Below, piece by piece: positions 1-9,901 of a stretch of 64,000 bases of DNA. The notes beneath the pieces were generated by a model. It made no database searches. It worked only from the letters and a program-made list of their open reading frames with translations, and was not told where the DNA came from. Source of the DNA: Histomonas meleagridis (lineage: Eukaryota > Parabasalia > Tritrichomonadida > Dientamoebidae); contig WSYJ01000075.1 in the NCBI GenBank assembly GCA_020186115.1, positions 496,001 through 560,000 of the forward strand, given 5' to 3'. Position numbers and translations under genes: made by a program. The stretch's first letter is position 1. Each line of letters begins with the position of its first letter.

Positions 1-323
1 AGAATTTGATTTTAATGAAGATGAACTTGATTGCAATTTACTATTGCAATGTTTATAAGTTAAGTGAACTGAAATTGAAAGCTTTACTTAATATCGTCGT
101 CGGATGTTTGAAAAAAGGCGAAATTTTAAAGGCTGTCGATTTGTTGGTTGAAGTTGGTGACCTCCATGCGGCTCTGAGTGTATTGTATAGAAATAATTTG
201 ATTGATCATTTGGAATTGATCAAAAATAAATATATAAAATCTGATATGGAAATTAAAGGAATTTTCACAAGTGAACAGATTGGTGTCGAATTGGTTCCTG
301 TTGAAGAATTAGTTAAAACTTGA
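1..323 (+). CDS. C-terminal end of an unrecognised helical protein (5' truncated)
   Basis: The frame is open from the window edge to a TGA stop at 321-323, so the gene starts outside the window. About 106 residues are visible. They are mostly amphipathic helix, with a segment KGEILKAVDLLVEVGDLHAALSVLY that has the look of a TPR or alpha-solenoid hairpin. The end is acidic and Val-rich. I do not recognise the family. It could be the tail of a WD40/alpha-solenoid trafficking or intraflagellar protein, but that is a guess. It is convergent with the small minus-strand gene at 487-837. An AT-rich gap of about 160 bases separates them. Confidence 0.6.
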   Translation, partial: NLILMKMNLIAIYYCNVYKLSELKLKALLNIVVGCLKKGEILKAVDLLVEVGDLHAALSVLYRNNLIDHLELIKNKYIKSDMEIKGIFTSEQIGVELVPVEELVKT

Positions 324-486
324 AAAAAAATTAATAAAAATTTTTGTTGTTAATTTTGGTCGAACTTTAATTGTTATTATTGAAAGAATTAAAAAAAATA
401 TGTAAATAAATTTTATTTTTTACTAATTACTAATTTAAATTTAAAATCCATGTTATTAGAAATCAACAAAATGAATATGTAGAAAC

Positions 487-837
487 TTAATCCGGCTTTT
501 TATGGTATAAAAAAGGGATATCATTAAGGGATTGCGTGATAATATCATTGCCAAGTGCTGCACCCATAACTCGAGGAATTTTACCATCAAATTGGTAAGG
601 AATTTCTTGAGGTGCAATTGATGGCATCGCACTTTGATTATAAAACATGTTTGTACTTTGTGGGTATCCTTGGTATTGAATAGGTTGATTATCTTGGAAT
701 TGTGGAATGCTTGGATTTAAAACGATCATTTTGTGGATACTTTCTAATGATATCATTGCTATTTCTGTTTGGAGTTGATCACCTTCGATTGATCTTAATA
801 TTTGATCTCCTAGTTCTGTAAGATGGGCGAGAGTCAT
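487..837 (-). CDS. Small hypothetical protein, Gln/Pro/Tyr-rich middle
   Basis: A 116-residue ORF with a normal ATG (835-837) and TAA stop. Residues 1-45 are predicted helical (LTELGDQILRSIEGDQLQTE). Residues about 45-85 are rich in Gln, Pro, Tyr and Asn and are probably disordered. The tail is short and more ordered. I do not recognise it. It is divergent from the SAPS-like gene at 903, with only 65 bases between the two ATGs, so the pair probably shares a promoter region. The compact divergent arrangement and lack of a competing ORF make it a likely real gene. Confidence 0.6.
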   Translation of the reverse strand: MTLAHLTELGDQILRSIEGDQLQTEIAMISLESIHKMIVLNPSIPQFQDNQPIQYQGYPQSTNMFYNQSAMPSIAPQEIPYQFDGKIPRVMGAALGNDIITQSLNDIPFLYHKKPD

Positions 838-895
838 TTATTTTTAAACGTTGCGTATCGCATTTTTGAAAAAGCGAAATATTTTACAAAAAGTG

Positions 896-901
896 TCATT
901 T
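896..901 (+). promoter_or_regulatory. Initiator-like element TCATTT
   Basis: TCATTT matches the trichomonad initiator consensus TCAYW and lies 5 bases from the ATG at 903 (counting from the A at 898). Trichomonad transcripts have very short 5' leaders, so this position fits a transcription start. It also supports ATG 903 as the start codon. Confidence 0.6.
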
Positions 902-902
902 G

Positions 903-2168
903 ATGAACTTCTTACCGCTTGATCCAAAAAGCGAAACACTTTCTGCTTTAGAAAGTGGGAATTGTACACCTGAAATCTTACTCGGGTGTTCCGATTTAAA
1001 GAGGGCTTATAGCTCAAAAAATCCAAAATTAAATGAATATTTATTAGATACAAAGAATTTCGAGGATTTCTTTGAATATTTTCTCAACACAAAAAATCCC
1101 CAACATCAGCAATTGTTTTGTAGCCTATTCCAAGATCAAAATAAAATATTATTTAACCAACTTGCAATGAATGAAAAAATGATAGCCAAAGTTTTTGAAT
1201 GCCTTGTTGACAAAGACCTTTCAGTTGAAGCACAAAGAAGAAACGGAAGTTTAGACCAAATTTTCACAACGATTTTTTATTCTAAATCAAATTCTATTCT
1301 TAATGCCTTACGATATCGACCAGATTTTATACTAAAAGCACTCAAAAACATAGAATCTCTCAGTATTTACAATGCTCTTGATGAAGCACTTGAAGGCAAA
1401 AAGGGTCTTATTGATTTATATTATTACATTTGCAAATGTTATTTTGGAAAGGATGCAAATCTTGATCCATCTTTTGTCAAAGATCCCAATCTCGAAGGAA
1501 TTCCTGAATTTACACCTGAACAAAAGAAAGCAGCCAGTATGATCATTGTCAAATATTTTTCAACCTATTCCAAATCCGGTATCAAAGAGCAACGCTTATT
1601 TGAAAGCATTGCTAAATATCTTTATAGCAAATACAAAGAACTGACGCCGATAGACTATGAATTTTTGACAAATTTACCACAAATCTGCCGTATAAAAAGT
1701 GACGGCAGAAATGCGGTTTACGATATCGTTGAGGAGGCCGTTAACAAAGACGTTATTTTCAATGACGGTGTCAAATCCATCGGAAACAAAGCGCTTCAGT
1801 TTTTGGCAAAATATAATGCATATGTTAGTGAAGAACAAGTTAAAGAAATCCTTAAAAAGGTTATCCAAAATCAGAATCAATATTTCGGTAACCAACAATT
1901 AATGTATCTTTTGGAAATATTCGAAAAGAAAAAAGAAACATTTAGCGAACAATCAAAAGATGATTTAAGAAAAGATTTCGCAGTATATTGGAATTATGTA
2001 AATGATCTCGCATTCGAGAAAAAATTTGTTTTGATTCCATTCTTACTGCAAATCGCAAACTACATTACAGGATCGGATTGTGACGAAAAATGGAATGAGT
2101 TTAGCAAAGCAGTATTGGAGAAATGGAATAATGGTCAGTTAGAAATCAACTTTGAGTTTTCATTTTAA
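903..2168 (+). CDS. SAPS-domain protein, probable PP6 phosphatase regulatory subunit
   Basis: 421 residues from ATG 903. The N-terminal order of blocks fits the SAPS family (Sit4-associated proteins, regulatory subunits of PP6-type phosphatases): a short leader, then EILLGCSDLKRAYSSKNPKL, which resembles the family's 'E.L..dL...K..N.KL..fL' signature, then helical repeats containing LDQIFTTIFYSKSNSILNAL. The rest is helical, as expected for an ARM/HEAT-like fold. It is shorter than fungal and animal SAPS proteins, which carry long acidic tails. In the family this subunit binds the phosphatase catalytic subunit in the cytoplasm. Two further SAPS-like genes lie at 2934 and 44388. The assignment is by motif pattern only, with moderate certainty. 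The ORF has no internal break. Confidence 0.55.
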   Translation: MNFLPLDPKSETLSALESGNCTPEILLGCSDLKRAYSSKNPKLNEYLLDTKNFEDFFEYFLNTKNPQHQQLFCSLFQDQNKILFNQLAMNEKMIAKVFECLVDKDLSVEAQRRNGSLDQIFTTIFYSKSNSILNALRYRPDFILKALKNIESLSIYNALDEALEGKKGLIDLYYYICKCYFGKDANLDPSFVKDPNLEGIPEFTPEQKKAASMIIVKYFSTYSKSGIKEQRLFESIAKYLYSKYKELTPIDYEFLTNLPQICRIKSDGRNAVYDIVEEAVNKDVIFNDGVKSIGNKALQFLAKYNAYVSEEQVKEILKKVIQNQNQYFGNQQLMYLLEIFEKKKETFSEQSKDDLRKDFAVYWNYVNDLAFEKKFVLIPFLLQIANYITGSDCDEKWNEFSKAVLEKWNNGQLEINFEFSF

Positions 2169-2532
2169 TGGAAATAAAATATTTCGCTATTTTTCCTTAA
2201 TTTTGTCTTTTTGGAACCTCAGATTGAATAAAAACTCTTTTTGATAAAGAAGAAACTTATTCGAATTGTGTATCGATTGAAGATATCTGTTCAGCATCAC
2301 TTTATTTTACCTTAATATTTTTATAAAGATAACAAAAATATTACAGCAGAATCTAATATACCTAACAGTATCCCGATGGTTATTATTATTCAGAAAATTT
2401 TTGTCAATTAATTTGTAATTAAAACAAAATAAAATACGAAAAACTAAAGTTTCTCATTGTAGTATAATGCTTATTAATTTATAACAAAATAAATAAGTTA
2501 TATGCTAAAATTTATAAAAACAAAACAGAACT
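2169..2532. other. Intergenic, nothing recognised
   Basis: This AT-rich stretch lies between two convergent genes (stops at 2168 and 2533). I see no ORF, RNA gene or repeat in it. It probably holds only the two 3' ends. Confidence 0.5.
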
Positions 2533-2859
2533 TCATTTTTTGGCTTTGCGCTTTTTATCGCGTGAGTCTTCCATCGTAGCTTTTCTAAGTGTTCCCCAAC
2601 TTGGAACTCCATGTCCAGCGACAAATTCTTCGCAACGAGTTGTGTCTAAAAGTGAATATGAATCCATTGGTCCAAATGGTTCTATATCTTTTCTGTGATT
2701 CAAGAAGTCAAAAGAAATTTGTTTCCAATCTTTTGCAATTGGGGCTTTTTCTTCCTCTTTTCCAGTTCGAAACGAGAAATCTTTCCCATCATCTGTAAAA
2801 AGGGTTTTTAATGAAATTCTTGAATTCGTACCTGAAATGTTTTCTTTTTCTTCGGCCAT
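2533..2859 (-). CDS. Small hypothetical protein with basic C-terminus
   Basis: 108 residues from ATG 2857-2859 to TGA. The N-terminus is acidic and disordered, and there is a Trp/Phe-containing core (DWKQISFDFLNHRKDIEPFG). A short block, CEEFVAGHGVPSWGTLRK, looks conserved in character. The tail is Lys/Arg-rich (DKKRKAKK) and could be a nuclear localisation signal. I do not recognise the family. It is divergent from the SAPS-like gene at 2934, with 74 bases between the ATGs, and the two share the Myb-type motifs at 2899-2924. Confidence 0.6.
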   Translation of the reverse strand: MAEEKENISGTNSRISLKTLFTDDGKDFSFRTGKEEEKAPIAKDWKQISFDFLNHRKDIEPFGPMDSYSLLDTTRCEEFVAGHGVPSWGTLRKATMEDSRDKKRKAKK

Positions 2860-2898
2860 TATTTAAAGTTTTGGGGTGTCCTGAATATTGACGATAGA

Positions 2899-2924
2899 TA
2901 ACGGTCTTCTTAATAATAAACGTT
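2899..2924 (+). promoter_or_regulatory. Myb-type motifs TAACGGT and AACGTT in a divergent promoter
   Basis: TAACGGT (2899-2905) and the palindrome AACGTT (2919-2924) lie between the divergent ATGs at 2859 and 2934, 10-35 bases upstream of the plus-strand ATG. AACGGT-like sites bound by Myb proteins are known core promoter elements in Trichomonas vaginalis genes that lack an initiator. A role here is inferred. Confidence 0.45.
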
Positions 2925-2933
2925 AAGCATTCA

Positions 2934-4274
2934 ATGGAATGGGAATCTTCATCAAAGAGAATTTCGCAATTGCTAAATGACAACCCCACAGTTTTACAAG
3001 TTATTCAGGATGTATCTTTTAAAGGTGTTATGAAAAAACAAATGCCTTCTTTAATGGATTTTTTAATCAATAATATTGGTGAAATAACAGATATAGCACT
3101 TGGATCTAAAGAAACTTCTGATGAAAACTCTCAGTCCTCATGCCTTACGATTTTGACTACACAAATATATCCTTTTACTTCTCAACTATTATCAAATCAA
3201 ACAATTCTTCAACATTTATATCAATTCATAATTCAAGACGATGATAATGTTACAGCTTTTCAAATTACTTCATTTTCTATAATATTTCGATTTTTACTTC
3301 AGGTTTCTAAATTCTCAATTCTAAATGATCTTCCCAATAAAAGCGATTTTTTTCTTAATCTTCTTCATCACATTAAACACTATAGTGTTTGCAATATAAT
3401 AGATCTTATTACAATGGATAGCAGAAATTTCACAATACAATTTTTAGAAGATTGTTCAGCCATAAAAGTCATGTTTGATATAATATCAGAACCAAATTAT
3501 CCGTTCAAGCCAAAACTTCTTCATTTTATCGAAAATATTGTATCAAGTGCTGATATCAATTCATCATTACTTTCAATATTTGACCAAAATCTAATTAATT
3601 TAATTATTTCATATTCAACACAAAGTGAATCGATTGGACTTTCAGATATTTCGTTTGATTTATTACATGAATTATATTGTATTTGTAATGAAAGTGAAAC
3701 AACTTCAGTTCTTTCTAATTACGATGATATGTTACTTGACCAAATTCCATTAATTTGTAACTACATTATAAATCTTCGAACATTTGAAACTAATTCAGAA
3801 AAAGCGATTCAATTAATTCGTCAAATCATACAAACGAAAAGTGAAATAATTTATAGTGAAAATATTTTAAATCTCATGAAAAATATTTTTGAGAAATTTT
3901 TTGCATTTAAAACAAATTCTTTTCTTCATAACTCATTCTTATGTTTAATGCAATGTGTTTTCGAATATGATAATGAAATGTTTGTGAAATTTGTTATCGA
4001 AGTAAATATGAGAAAAAGAATTATCGAAACTTTTCGTAATAAAAAGAAATGTTTTGCATCATTTTGGGGACAATTAATTGAAATTTCAGAATTAATAAAT
4101 AAAAATGAAATCCTAAAAAACGAAAATGAATGGAAATGTTTTTTTGATGATCTAATTCAGCCAGAACAAAATATTATGGATAATAATTATGGCGGTTCTC
4201 TTATGTTTCAGGAAGAAGAAGAGATGGAATTCCCAATAGGAAATTCGCAATTAAAAACAAAAGATATTGAATAA
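2934..4274 (+). CDS. SAPS-like protein, probable PP6 regulatory subunit paralogue
   Basis: 446 residues, all-helical in character. It is clearly paralogous to the gene at 44388. Both have an N[ST]FLHNSF block, then a [FY]WG[QH]L block, then an acceptor segment ending in YGG followed by an acidic tail (here FQEEEEMEF). In SAPS proteins the same order occurs: 'N..LH', 'GHL..ia', then a Trp-containing segment and a 'GG' end. The start is ATG 2934. The coding strand is AT-rich with no internal stops. The family scaffolds PP6-type phosphatases. The SAPS name is an inference from motif order, but the paralogy to 44388 is directly visible. Confidence 0.55.
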   Translation: MEWESSSKRISQLLNDNPTVLQVIQDVSFKGVMKKQMPSLMDFLINNIGEITDIALGSKETSDENSQSSCLTILTTQIYPFTSQLLSNQTILQHLYQFIIQDDDNVTAFQITSFSIIFRFLLQVSKFSILNDLPNKSDFFLNLLHHIKHYSVCNIIDLITMDSRNFTIQFLEDCSAIKVMFDIISEPNYPFKPKLLHFIENIVSSADINSSLLSIFDQNLINLIISYSTQSESIGLSDISFDLLHELYCICNESETTSVLSNYDDMLLDQIPLICNYIINLRTFETNSEKAIQLIRQIIQTKSEIIYSENILNLMKNIFEKFFAFKTNSFLHNSFLCLMQCVFEYDNEMFVKFVIEVNMRKRIIETFRNKKKCFASFWGQLIEISELINKNEILKNENEWKCFFDDLIQPEQNIMDNNYGGSLMFQEEEEMEFPIGNSQLKTKDIE

Positions 4275-4626
4275 ATATATTATTCATGTTTGTATCTTAT
4301 TTAAAAATAAATAAATAAATAAAATTATTGAAATAAAACACTTGATTTAAACTTTATTAGTGTATAAAAGTTTACCAATAATAGATTTGATAAAATGAAA
4401 AATCATATTATTTATCTACAAAAACTGAAGAATATGGGAAATGGTTAGATTAAAATTATTTAATATTCAATGATTTAAATGCAATCAAAAAATAATTGTA
4501 TAATTTTTCTCAAATTGATTAAACAAAAACGAATTTCACAAAATTAAATCAACGAGCTAATTTTATACAAATTGGATTTTATTTAGCATAAAAATTTATC
4601 TTTTCAGTTGATTAAAAAAAATCATT
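4275..4626. other. Intergenic, nothing recognised
   Basis: An AT-rich region between the stop of the SAPS-like gene and the end of the ankyrin array. It contains several TAAA and TAAATA sequences just after 4274 that could serve as polyadenylation signals. No gene is visible. Confidence 0.4.
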
Positions 4627-6279
4627 TTATTGTGATAAACATTGTTTTGATCCATTTTTATCATTTTGTTCAAGTTTTCGTTTAAGTAATTTGTGTATTT
4701 CTGGATTTTTTTTGGATGCTCTCTTTAGGGCTTCTTTAAATATTTTGTACAAAATATTCTACCAAATCATCAAATTTCGGATAGAAACTATCTAATAAAA
4801 TTTTAAATATTTTTAAAGTTAATATCAATTCCTTCTTGTTCAAGAAGTAATTTAACTATTTCAGTATAACCACTGCTAGATGCATACATAAGTGCTGTCC
4901 AAAATAATTTAAATAATTTCCAAATATTATTTTGGAATTTCAAATTCTTAAAACAAAATTTATATAAAATAAAAAAATATTCTTAACATTAATATCAATT
5001 CCTTCTTGTTCAAGAAGTAATTTAACTATTTCTGTTCGACCATTTGAAGATGCGAAAATAAGTGCTGTTTTAAATAATTTAAATCATTTCTAAATATAAT
5101 TTAAAAATTCCGAATTATTAAAATAAATATTAAGTAAAACAAATAAATATTTTTAGCATTAATATCAATTTCTTCTTGTTCAAGAAGTAATTTAACTATT
5201 TCAGTATGACCTTTTTCAGATGCTTCCATAAGTGCTGTCTCAAATAAAATAAATAATTTCCAAATATTATTTTGAAATATAAAATTATTATAATAAATAA
5301 TAAATTAAACGAATAAATATCTTTAGCATTTACATCAATTCTTTCTTGTTCAAGTAGTAATTTAACTATTTTTGTATAGCCATTAAAAGATGCATAAATA
5401 AGTGCTGTATCAAATAATTTAAATAATTTCCAAATATTATTTTGAAAAATAAATATCAATTAAAACAAATAAATATCTTTAGCATTATAATCAATTCCTT
5501 CTTTCTCAAGAAGTAATTTAACTATTTCTGTATAACCTTCATCAGATGCATATATAAGTGCTGTTCCAAATATTTGAAATAATTTCCAAATATTATTTTG
5601 AAATATCAAATTATTAAAATAAATATCAAATAAAACAAATAAATATCTTTAGCATTAATATCAATTCCTTTTTGATCAAGAAGTAATTTAACTATTTCAG
5701 TATAACCTCTATTAGATGCTTTAATAAGTGCTGTTTCAAATAATTTAAATAATTTTCAAATATTATTTTGAAATATTAAAATATTAAAATAAATTTTAAA
5801 TAAAACAAATAAATATCTTTGGCATTAATATCAATTCCTTCTTGCTCAAGAAGTAATTCAACTAATTCAGTATTGCCTGTTTCAGCTGCATATGTAAATG
5901 AAGTTTTAAACAAATTAAATATTTCCTAAATATTATTTGTAAATTTCAAATTCGAAAAATAAAAAGTAAATCGATTTTATAAATATTTTTGGCATTGATA
6001 TCAATTCCTTTGTATTTAATAAGATTTTGAACTGCTTCTATATGACCATATTTGGATGCCATTATAAGTGCTGTATAAAACAATTTGAATAATTTCCAAA
6101 CATTATTTTGAAATCTCAAAAGATTAAAATAAACATTAAATAAAGTAAATATATATTTTTAGCATTTACATTAATTCCTTCTTGTTTGAGAAGAAATTTA
6201 ACCATTTCTGCATGACCATTAAAAGATGCATTCATAAGAACTGTATTAAATAATTTAACTAAATTCCAAATATTAATTA
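4627..6279 (-). repeat. Ankyrin array 1: ten ankyrin modules separated by ~70-nt out-of-frame spacers
   Basis: Read on the minus strand, this is the downstream part of the ankyrin gene whose N-terminal ORF is 6280-7512. Ten modules begin near 6236, 6066, 5896, 5726, 5556, 5401, 5230, 5061, 4890 and 4726. Most units are about 170 bases: roughly 96 coding bases (T-A-L ... EIVKLLLEQ ... INAK-[DN]-I-Y) plus a 70-75-base AT-rich spacer. The unit length is not a multiple of three, so the frame changes at nearly every spacer. The last module has its own sequence (ALKRASKKNPEIHKLLKR) and ends in an in-frame TAA at 4627-4629. This suggests that the array is one gene with interruptions rather than loose fragments. 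No consistent GT-AG boundaries are present. Confidence 0.8.
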
Positions 6280-7512
6280 TTAATACCAATTTATGAAAAC
6301 AAATCGTAAATAAAAAATATAAACATATTCAGCATTAATATCAATATTAGAATTATTTTTATGTTTAAGAATATATTTGGCAAGATCGACATTTCCACTA
6401 CTTGAGCAACAAAACAAAATATCACTTGGAAACTGAAAATTATCAGGAAAACATTTAATTATATATAAATTACCAGTTGATGCTAGTTTATCAATTGGTA
6501 AATCAGTGATATTTAATCCTTCTTTTTCCATTAAATAAGAAAGAATTTCATATGAATTACAAAAAATACATCCTGATATTAAATTATCCAAATTTAAAAC
6601 TGAAACAATTTTATTTTCATAAATATATTTAAATATATCATTTTGATGATATTTAATTGCTGCTTCATATGCTCCTTTAAATGTTGAATGATTTTGTTCA
6701 CATAAATGAATAATTTCTTCATTTCCACCTGCAACTGCATATTTACCTGTGTTTTCTACATTTGCACCATTCATAAGTAAATGTTTAAAACATTTAACTG
6801 ATCCAAAAAATGCTGCATAATCAATTAATGTAACATTTTCGTGATTAATAAATGAACATCTTTCATAAAGTGATGGTTCAATTTTTTGATTAAAATCGAA
6901 GTTTGTTTGTGATGATTTTTCTTGAAGTTTTTCGATTTCATCATTTCGAATTATTTTTGCAATTTCATTCGGATTAACTCCTTCTTTCATTAACTTCTTA
7001 TGAAGTGCAAAATGATTCTTTGATAGTACTTCAGAATTTTTCTGAAAATCATAATATAAAAAGTTATGTTTTACCTTTTGGATATCATATGATTTCATGC
7101 AATGTATAAAATAGATACTATCTCTGTAAATTAACATATGATCACCAACTATCTCTTCACCACGCATAAGCTCTAAAAGATAATTTGATTCTTGTGAATC
7201 TAAAGAAAGTAAAAATCTGGTAAAAATTGGAATTATGTCATATTCGGAAATTGTCTTAACTTGTAACAACTCAAGAAACATTATACAAACTTCAAAATCT
7301 ATATTTCGTGATAAAAACAAAATATAAATTAATTGACTTACAATATTGAATTGTGTATTGTAATATTTAATTCCCAATAAAATATATAGTGAAGCAATTG
7401 TTTCTTCATAATTATCACCGTTTAAATTGATAACAATTCTTTCAAGTGATCGCAATTTTTCAATACACTTTTCTTTCTTGTTAGTGTTTTGCTTTTTTGT
7501 TTGTTGTTTCAT
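6280..7512 (-). CDS. Ankyrin-repeat protein with DUF3447-like domain, N-terminal part
   Basis: 410 residues from ATG 7512, after a basic Lys/Gln/Asn-rich start. Residues about 20-170 form the helical leader shared by the ankyrin genes in this window. Residues about 190-300 are the DUF3447-like core (LIDYAAFFGSVKCFKHLLMNG, then GGNEEIIHLCEQNHSTF), a domain typical of trichomonad ankyrin proteins. One degenerate ankyrin unit follows, then INAEY. After that the frame runs into the first spacer and stops. The true protein probably continues into the array at 4627-6279 if the spacers are removed. Function is unknown. Ankyrin proteins usually bind other proteins. The same core recurs at 25269, 34395, 11602 and 59670. 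Confidence 0.75.
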   Translation of the reverse strand: MKQQTKKQNTNKKEKCIEKLRSLERIVINLNGDNYEETIASLYILLGIKYYNTQFNIVSQLIYILFLSRNIDFEVCIMFLELLQVKTISEYDIIPIFTRFLLSLDSQESNYLLELMRGEEIVGDHMLIYRDSIYFIHCMKSYDIQKVKHNFLYYDFQKNSEVLSKNHFALHKKLMKEGVNPNEIAKIIRNDEIEKLQEKSSQTNFDFNQKIEPSLYERCSFINHENVTLIDYAAFFGSVKCFKHLLMNGANVENTGKYAVAGGNEEIIHLCEQNHSTFKGAYEAAIKYHQNDIFKYIYENKIVSVLNLDNLISGCIFCNSYEILSYLMEKEGLNITDLPIDKLASTGNLYIIKCFPDNFQFPSDILFCCSSSGNVDLAKYILKHKNNSNIDINAEYVYIFYLRFVFINWY

Positions 7513-7918
7513 AACAAGTATTAAATGAACTTTTTGAATATAGCTATATAAATAAAACGTTTTACGAAATATTGAATTGTCTTACAAAAAGTTTTATCGT
7601 TTTTTATTGTCTTTCGGTTTGTGTTATTAATTATTTGTAAAAAAAAAATGAGTAAATGATATTATGATATTAATTATTTGATATATTATAGGTTGAAATA
7701 AAATCTATCCTGACAATTTCCAAAAATTTTGGCTTTTCATATGTGTAATTTTCATGAGGTAATATCTCAGAAATGGTATTAATATCATATCATATTCTAT
7801 TCGTTATCGACAAGGCAAAATATCAACAGCCGCTGCATCTCTTCAAAAATGAGTGTTAAAGTTATCACTGTTTTACTAAACAAAAATAACAAAATTATTG
7901 TTTATATATATAAATATT
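7513..7918. other. Upstream region of ankyrin gene 1 and 3' flank of amylase gene
   Basis: It contains AACGTT (7556-7561) 44 bases upstream of the ankyrin ATG at 7512. No ORF of note is present. A short plus-strand ORF from 7849 overlaps the amylase antisense and is a shadow. Confidence 0.4.
7556..7561 (-). promoter_or_regulatory. Myb-type motif AACGTT upstream of ankyrin gene 1
   Basis: A palindromic AACGTT in an A-rich context, about 44 bases from ATG 7512. Comparable motifs lie upstream of the ankyrin genes at 26684 and 59670, so this family may share a Myb-driven promoter. This is an inference from motif and position. Confidence 0.4.
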
Positions 7919-9889
7919 TCAAATGTGCATCCAGCTTCTCATTGCTGCAATTATCTGAGAATCTCTGTGCACTCGTGTGTAGTCGCTTCCTGCGTAAGCT
8001 TGTGCATCAGCGACATACGCCTTCGCATAAGCCCTTGATCTGCATGATTCGCATGTCGTCACGCACTTGCTGCAGTCGGATTTACCGTCGGGAATCGACT
8101 TCACACCATCCTTGAAGTAATACGAAGACAACAACATTCGAATTGGGTAATCGTTATCATTATCAGCGCCGCCATAAGGATCAGTGAACAGTTTGATTTC
8201 GTGCATTCTATGCGTGTTCGGATCGCATCCTTTAACCAGTACGCATCCTTTGTCATGCATATCGCGTGATGATGAGCCATCGTTTTGTTGATCGTGGTCA
8301 TCATTTTGGATAACTTTCCTGATGCGCGATAACCTTCCGCCATCATTATCCGGCTCATTAGGATAACCACTCCACCAAATCTTAATTTGATTGATTTCGG
8401 TGTCTGTTAATCCTTGTGACTTAAGTTGGTTAGTGAAATATGTTGTGTACGAATAATCAGAATCGCCGACTAAAAGTTGTGATTCGCCTCCAGTGATAAC
8501 TTCGAGCCACGTGAAGAAGTCAACTGGATATGAGCCGCCTAACCTTTGCTTGAACTTAGCGAAGATTGCTGCTAAGTCAATTGGATGAATATGTTTAGCT
8601 GCGTCAACTCTGAAGCCAGAGAATCCAATGGACAAAAGATCAACAAAATAATCGGCAATACGTGTGCGAACAAATTCTTTGCTTGTGTCGAGATCTGTCA
8701 AACCAGTGAGCCAGCCAGTGTTCATTATGTTTGGATCAGTCCATGAATTAAGAGATTTGTCGCAATGGAAGTCCATTGGTCCATATGGAACTGCTGGGTA
8801 TTCAAGCACATTAGATGGCTCGCCCCATGAGTTATATTTGTATGTGTAACCTGGCGTGTAATACGGTGATTGGTTTTCTTCATCAGATGATTGCTTGCCG
8901 GGCCAATACGTACAGCCTGCGCCCGGGTTACGATGATCTTGTGCATCATTACCGGAGCCTGACATATGATTAACAACTGCATCAGCATAAACACGTAATC
9001 CATATGAACGACACTTCTTAATCATGTTGCGAAGTTGTGTACGTGTTCCTGCACGGCCTTGTAAACGGTAGGAAACTGGCTGATACATGAAGTACCATGG
9101 ATTAAGTTCGTTCTCCATTGGTTGTGTGGACATAACTTGTTCTTGGTGTGGGAAAAGTTTAACGCCAAGATAACCCGCTTCTGCAATGACTTTACATTCT
9201 TCTGCAATGTCATCATCCGGCCAACCAAACATTTCGACAATTGCACCCTTTTGTCCATTGCGATAATCGCCATTTCTTTCTTTGAGTGGTTCAACATTCC
9301 AAATGAAATCAATTTCATCAAGTTCAAGTGTTTCACCTGTAGCAGCAACGACTTTGACTTTGAGAAGTCCTTTGTATGAGGAATCATATGTTTTGGATGG
9401 ATCTGATTGAGAAACACCATCGAAATAATATGTGAGAGAAAGATCATGATGCGTTTTTGTATAAATTGTTACAGTGCAAGATGTACGATCAGAGTTGTAT
9501 TGAAGCTGGGCATAACCAACAAGTGTGCTCATATCTTGATAACCTTTCTTCCAACCTTCTGTACCACGTTTGGGCGTATTCCAGAGATGAGTAGCCCATT
9601 TGCTATCCATATCGCCTGAACTGCTTTGACAAGAAGGAACTTCGAATGTTGAGCAATCACTATTTGATGCATTAAGATAATAATTTCCAAGACTTGTGGT
9701 CGCAGCTTGATATGTAGTAGTTTTGCTTGAGCCTGAACGGCCGAAAGCGACGTATCCGATTAAAACACCAGAGACAAGACCAATTGCAAGACAAATTCCA
9801 AGAATTGCCTTCTTAAGGATAGGCTGTCTTTCCCTTGGCTCTTCTATCTCTCTATTTGATAGTAATGGTTCGTTTTGCAACTCTTCCAT
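7919..9889 (-). CDS. Membrane-anchored alpha-amylase (GH13)
   Basis: 656 residues. A short cytosolic acidic tail is followed by one hydrophobic segment at about 26-49 (ILGICLAIGLVSGVLIGYVAF), giving a type II (N-in) anchor with the catalytic domain outside the cytosol. The domain carries the GH13 conserved regions in order: VYADAVVNH, GFRVDAAKH with the nucleophile Asp429, a WLEV acid/base Glu463, and NDDHDQ with Asp533. An amylase of this kind hydrolyses internal alpha-1,4 glucan bonds, which suits a mucosal protist using glycogen or starch. An initiator TCATTT lies just upstream. Codon use is noticeably more GC-rich than in the neighbouring ankyrin genes, which suggests high expression or a different origin. 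The ORF has no breaks. Confidence 0.92.
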   Translation of the reverse strand: MEELQNEPLLSNREIEEPRERQPILKKAILGICLAIGLVSGVLIGYVAFGRSGSSKTTTYQAATTSLGNYYLNASNSDCSTFEVPSCQSSSGDMDSKWATHLWNTPKRGTEGWKKGYQDMSTLVGYAQLQYNSDRTSCTVTIYTKTHHDLSLTYYFDGVSQSDPSKTYDSSYKGLLKVKVVAATGETLELDEIDFIWNVEPLKERNGDYRNGQKGAIVEMFGWPDDDIAEECKVIAEAGYLGVKLFPHQEQVMSTQPMENELNPWYFMYQPVSYRLQGRAGTRTQLRNMIKKCRSYGLRVYADAVVNHMSGSGNDAQDHRNPGAGCTYWPGKQSSDEENQSPYYTPGYTYKYNSWGEPSNVLEYPAVPYGPMDFHCDKSLNSWTDPNIMNTGWLTGLTDLDTSKEFVRTRIADYFVDLLSIGFSGFRVDAAKHIHPIDLAAIFAKFKQRLGGSYPVDFFTWLEVITGGESQLLVGDSDYSYTTYFTNQLKSQGLTDTEINQIKIWWSGYPNEPDNDGGRLSRIRKVIQNDDHDQQNDGSSSRDMHDKGCVLVKGCDPNTHRMHEIKLFTDPYGGADNDNDYPIRMLLSSYYFKDGVKSIPDGKSDCSKCVTTCESCRSRAYAKAYVADAQAYAGSDYTRVHRDSQIIAAMRSWMHI

Positions 9890-9895
9890 TCTAAA

Positions 9896-9901
9896 AAATG
9901 A
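9896..9901 (-). promoter_or_regulatory. Initiator-like element TCATTT of the amylase gene
   Basis: On the minus strand TCATTT lies 10 bases from ATG 9889 (counting from its A). It fits the trichomonad TCAYW initiator and supports that start codon. Confidence 0.55.

Noticed and set aside
4740-6280. Ordinary GT-AG introns in the ankyrin spacers
   Set aside because: GT near the start and ACAG near the end occur in some units, but joining them gives the wrong frame, and other units lack the AG or GT. No consistent boundary restores the frame.
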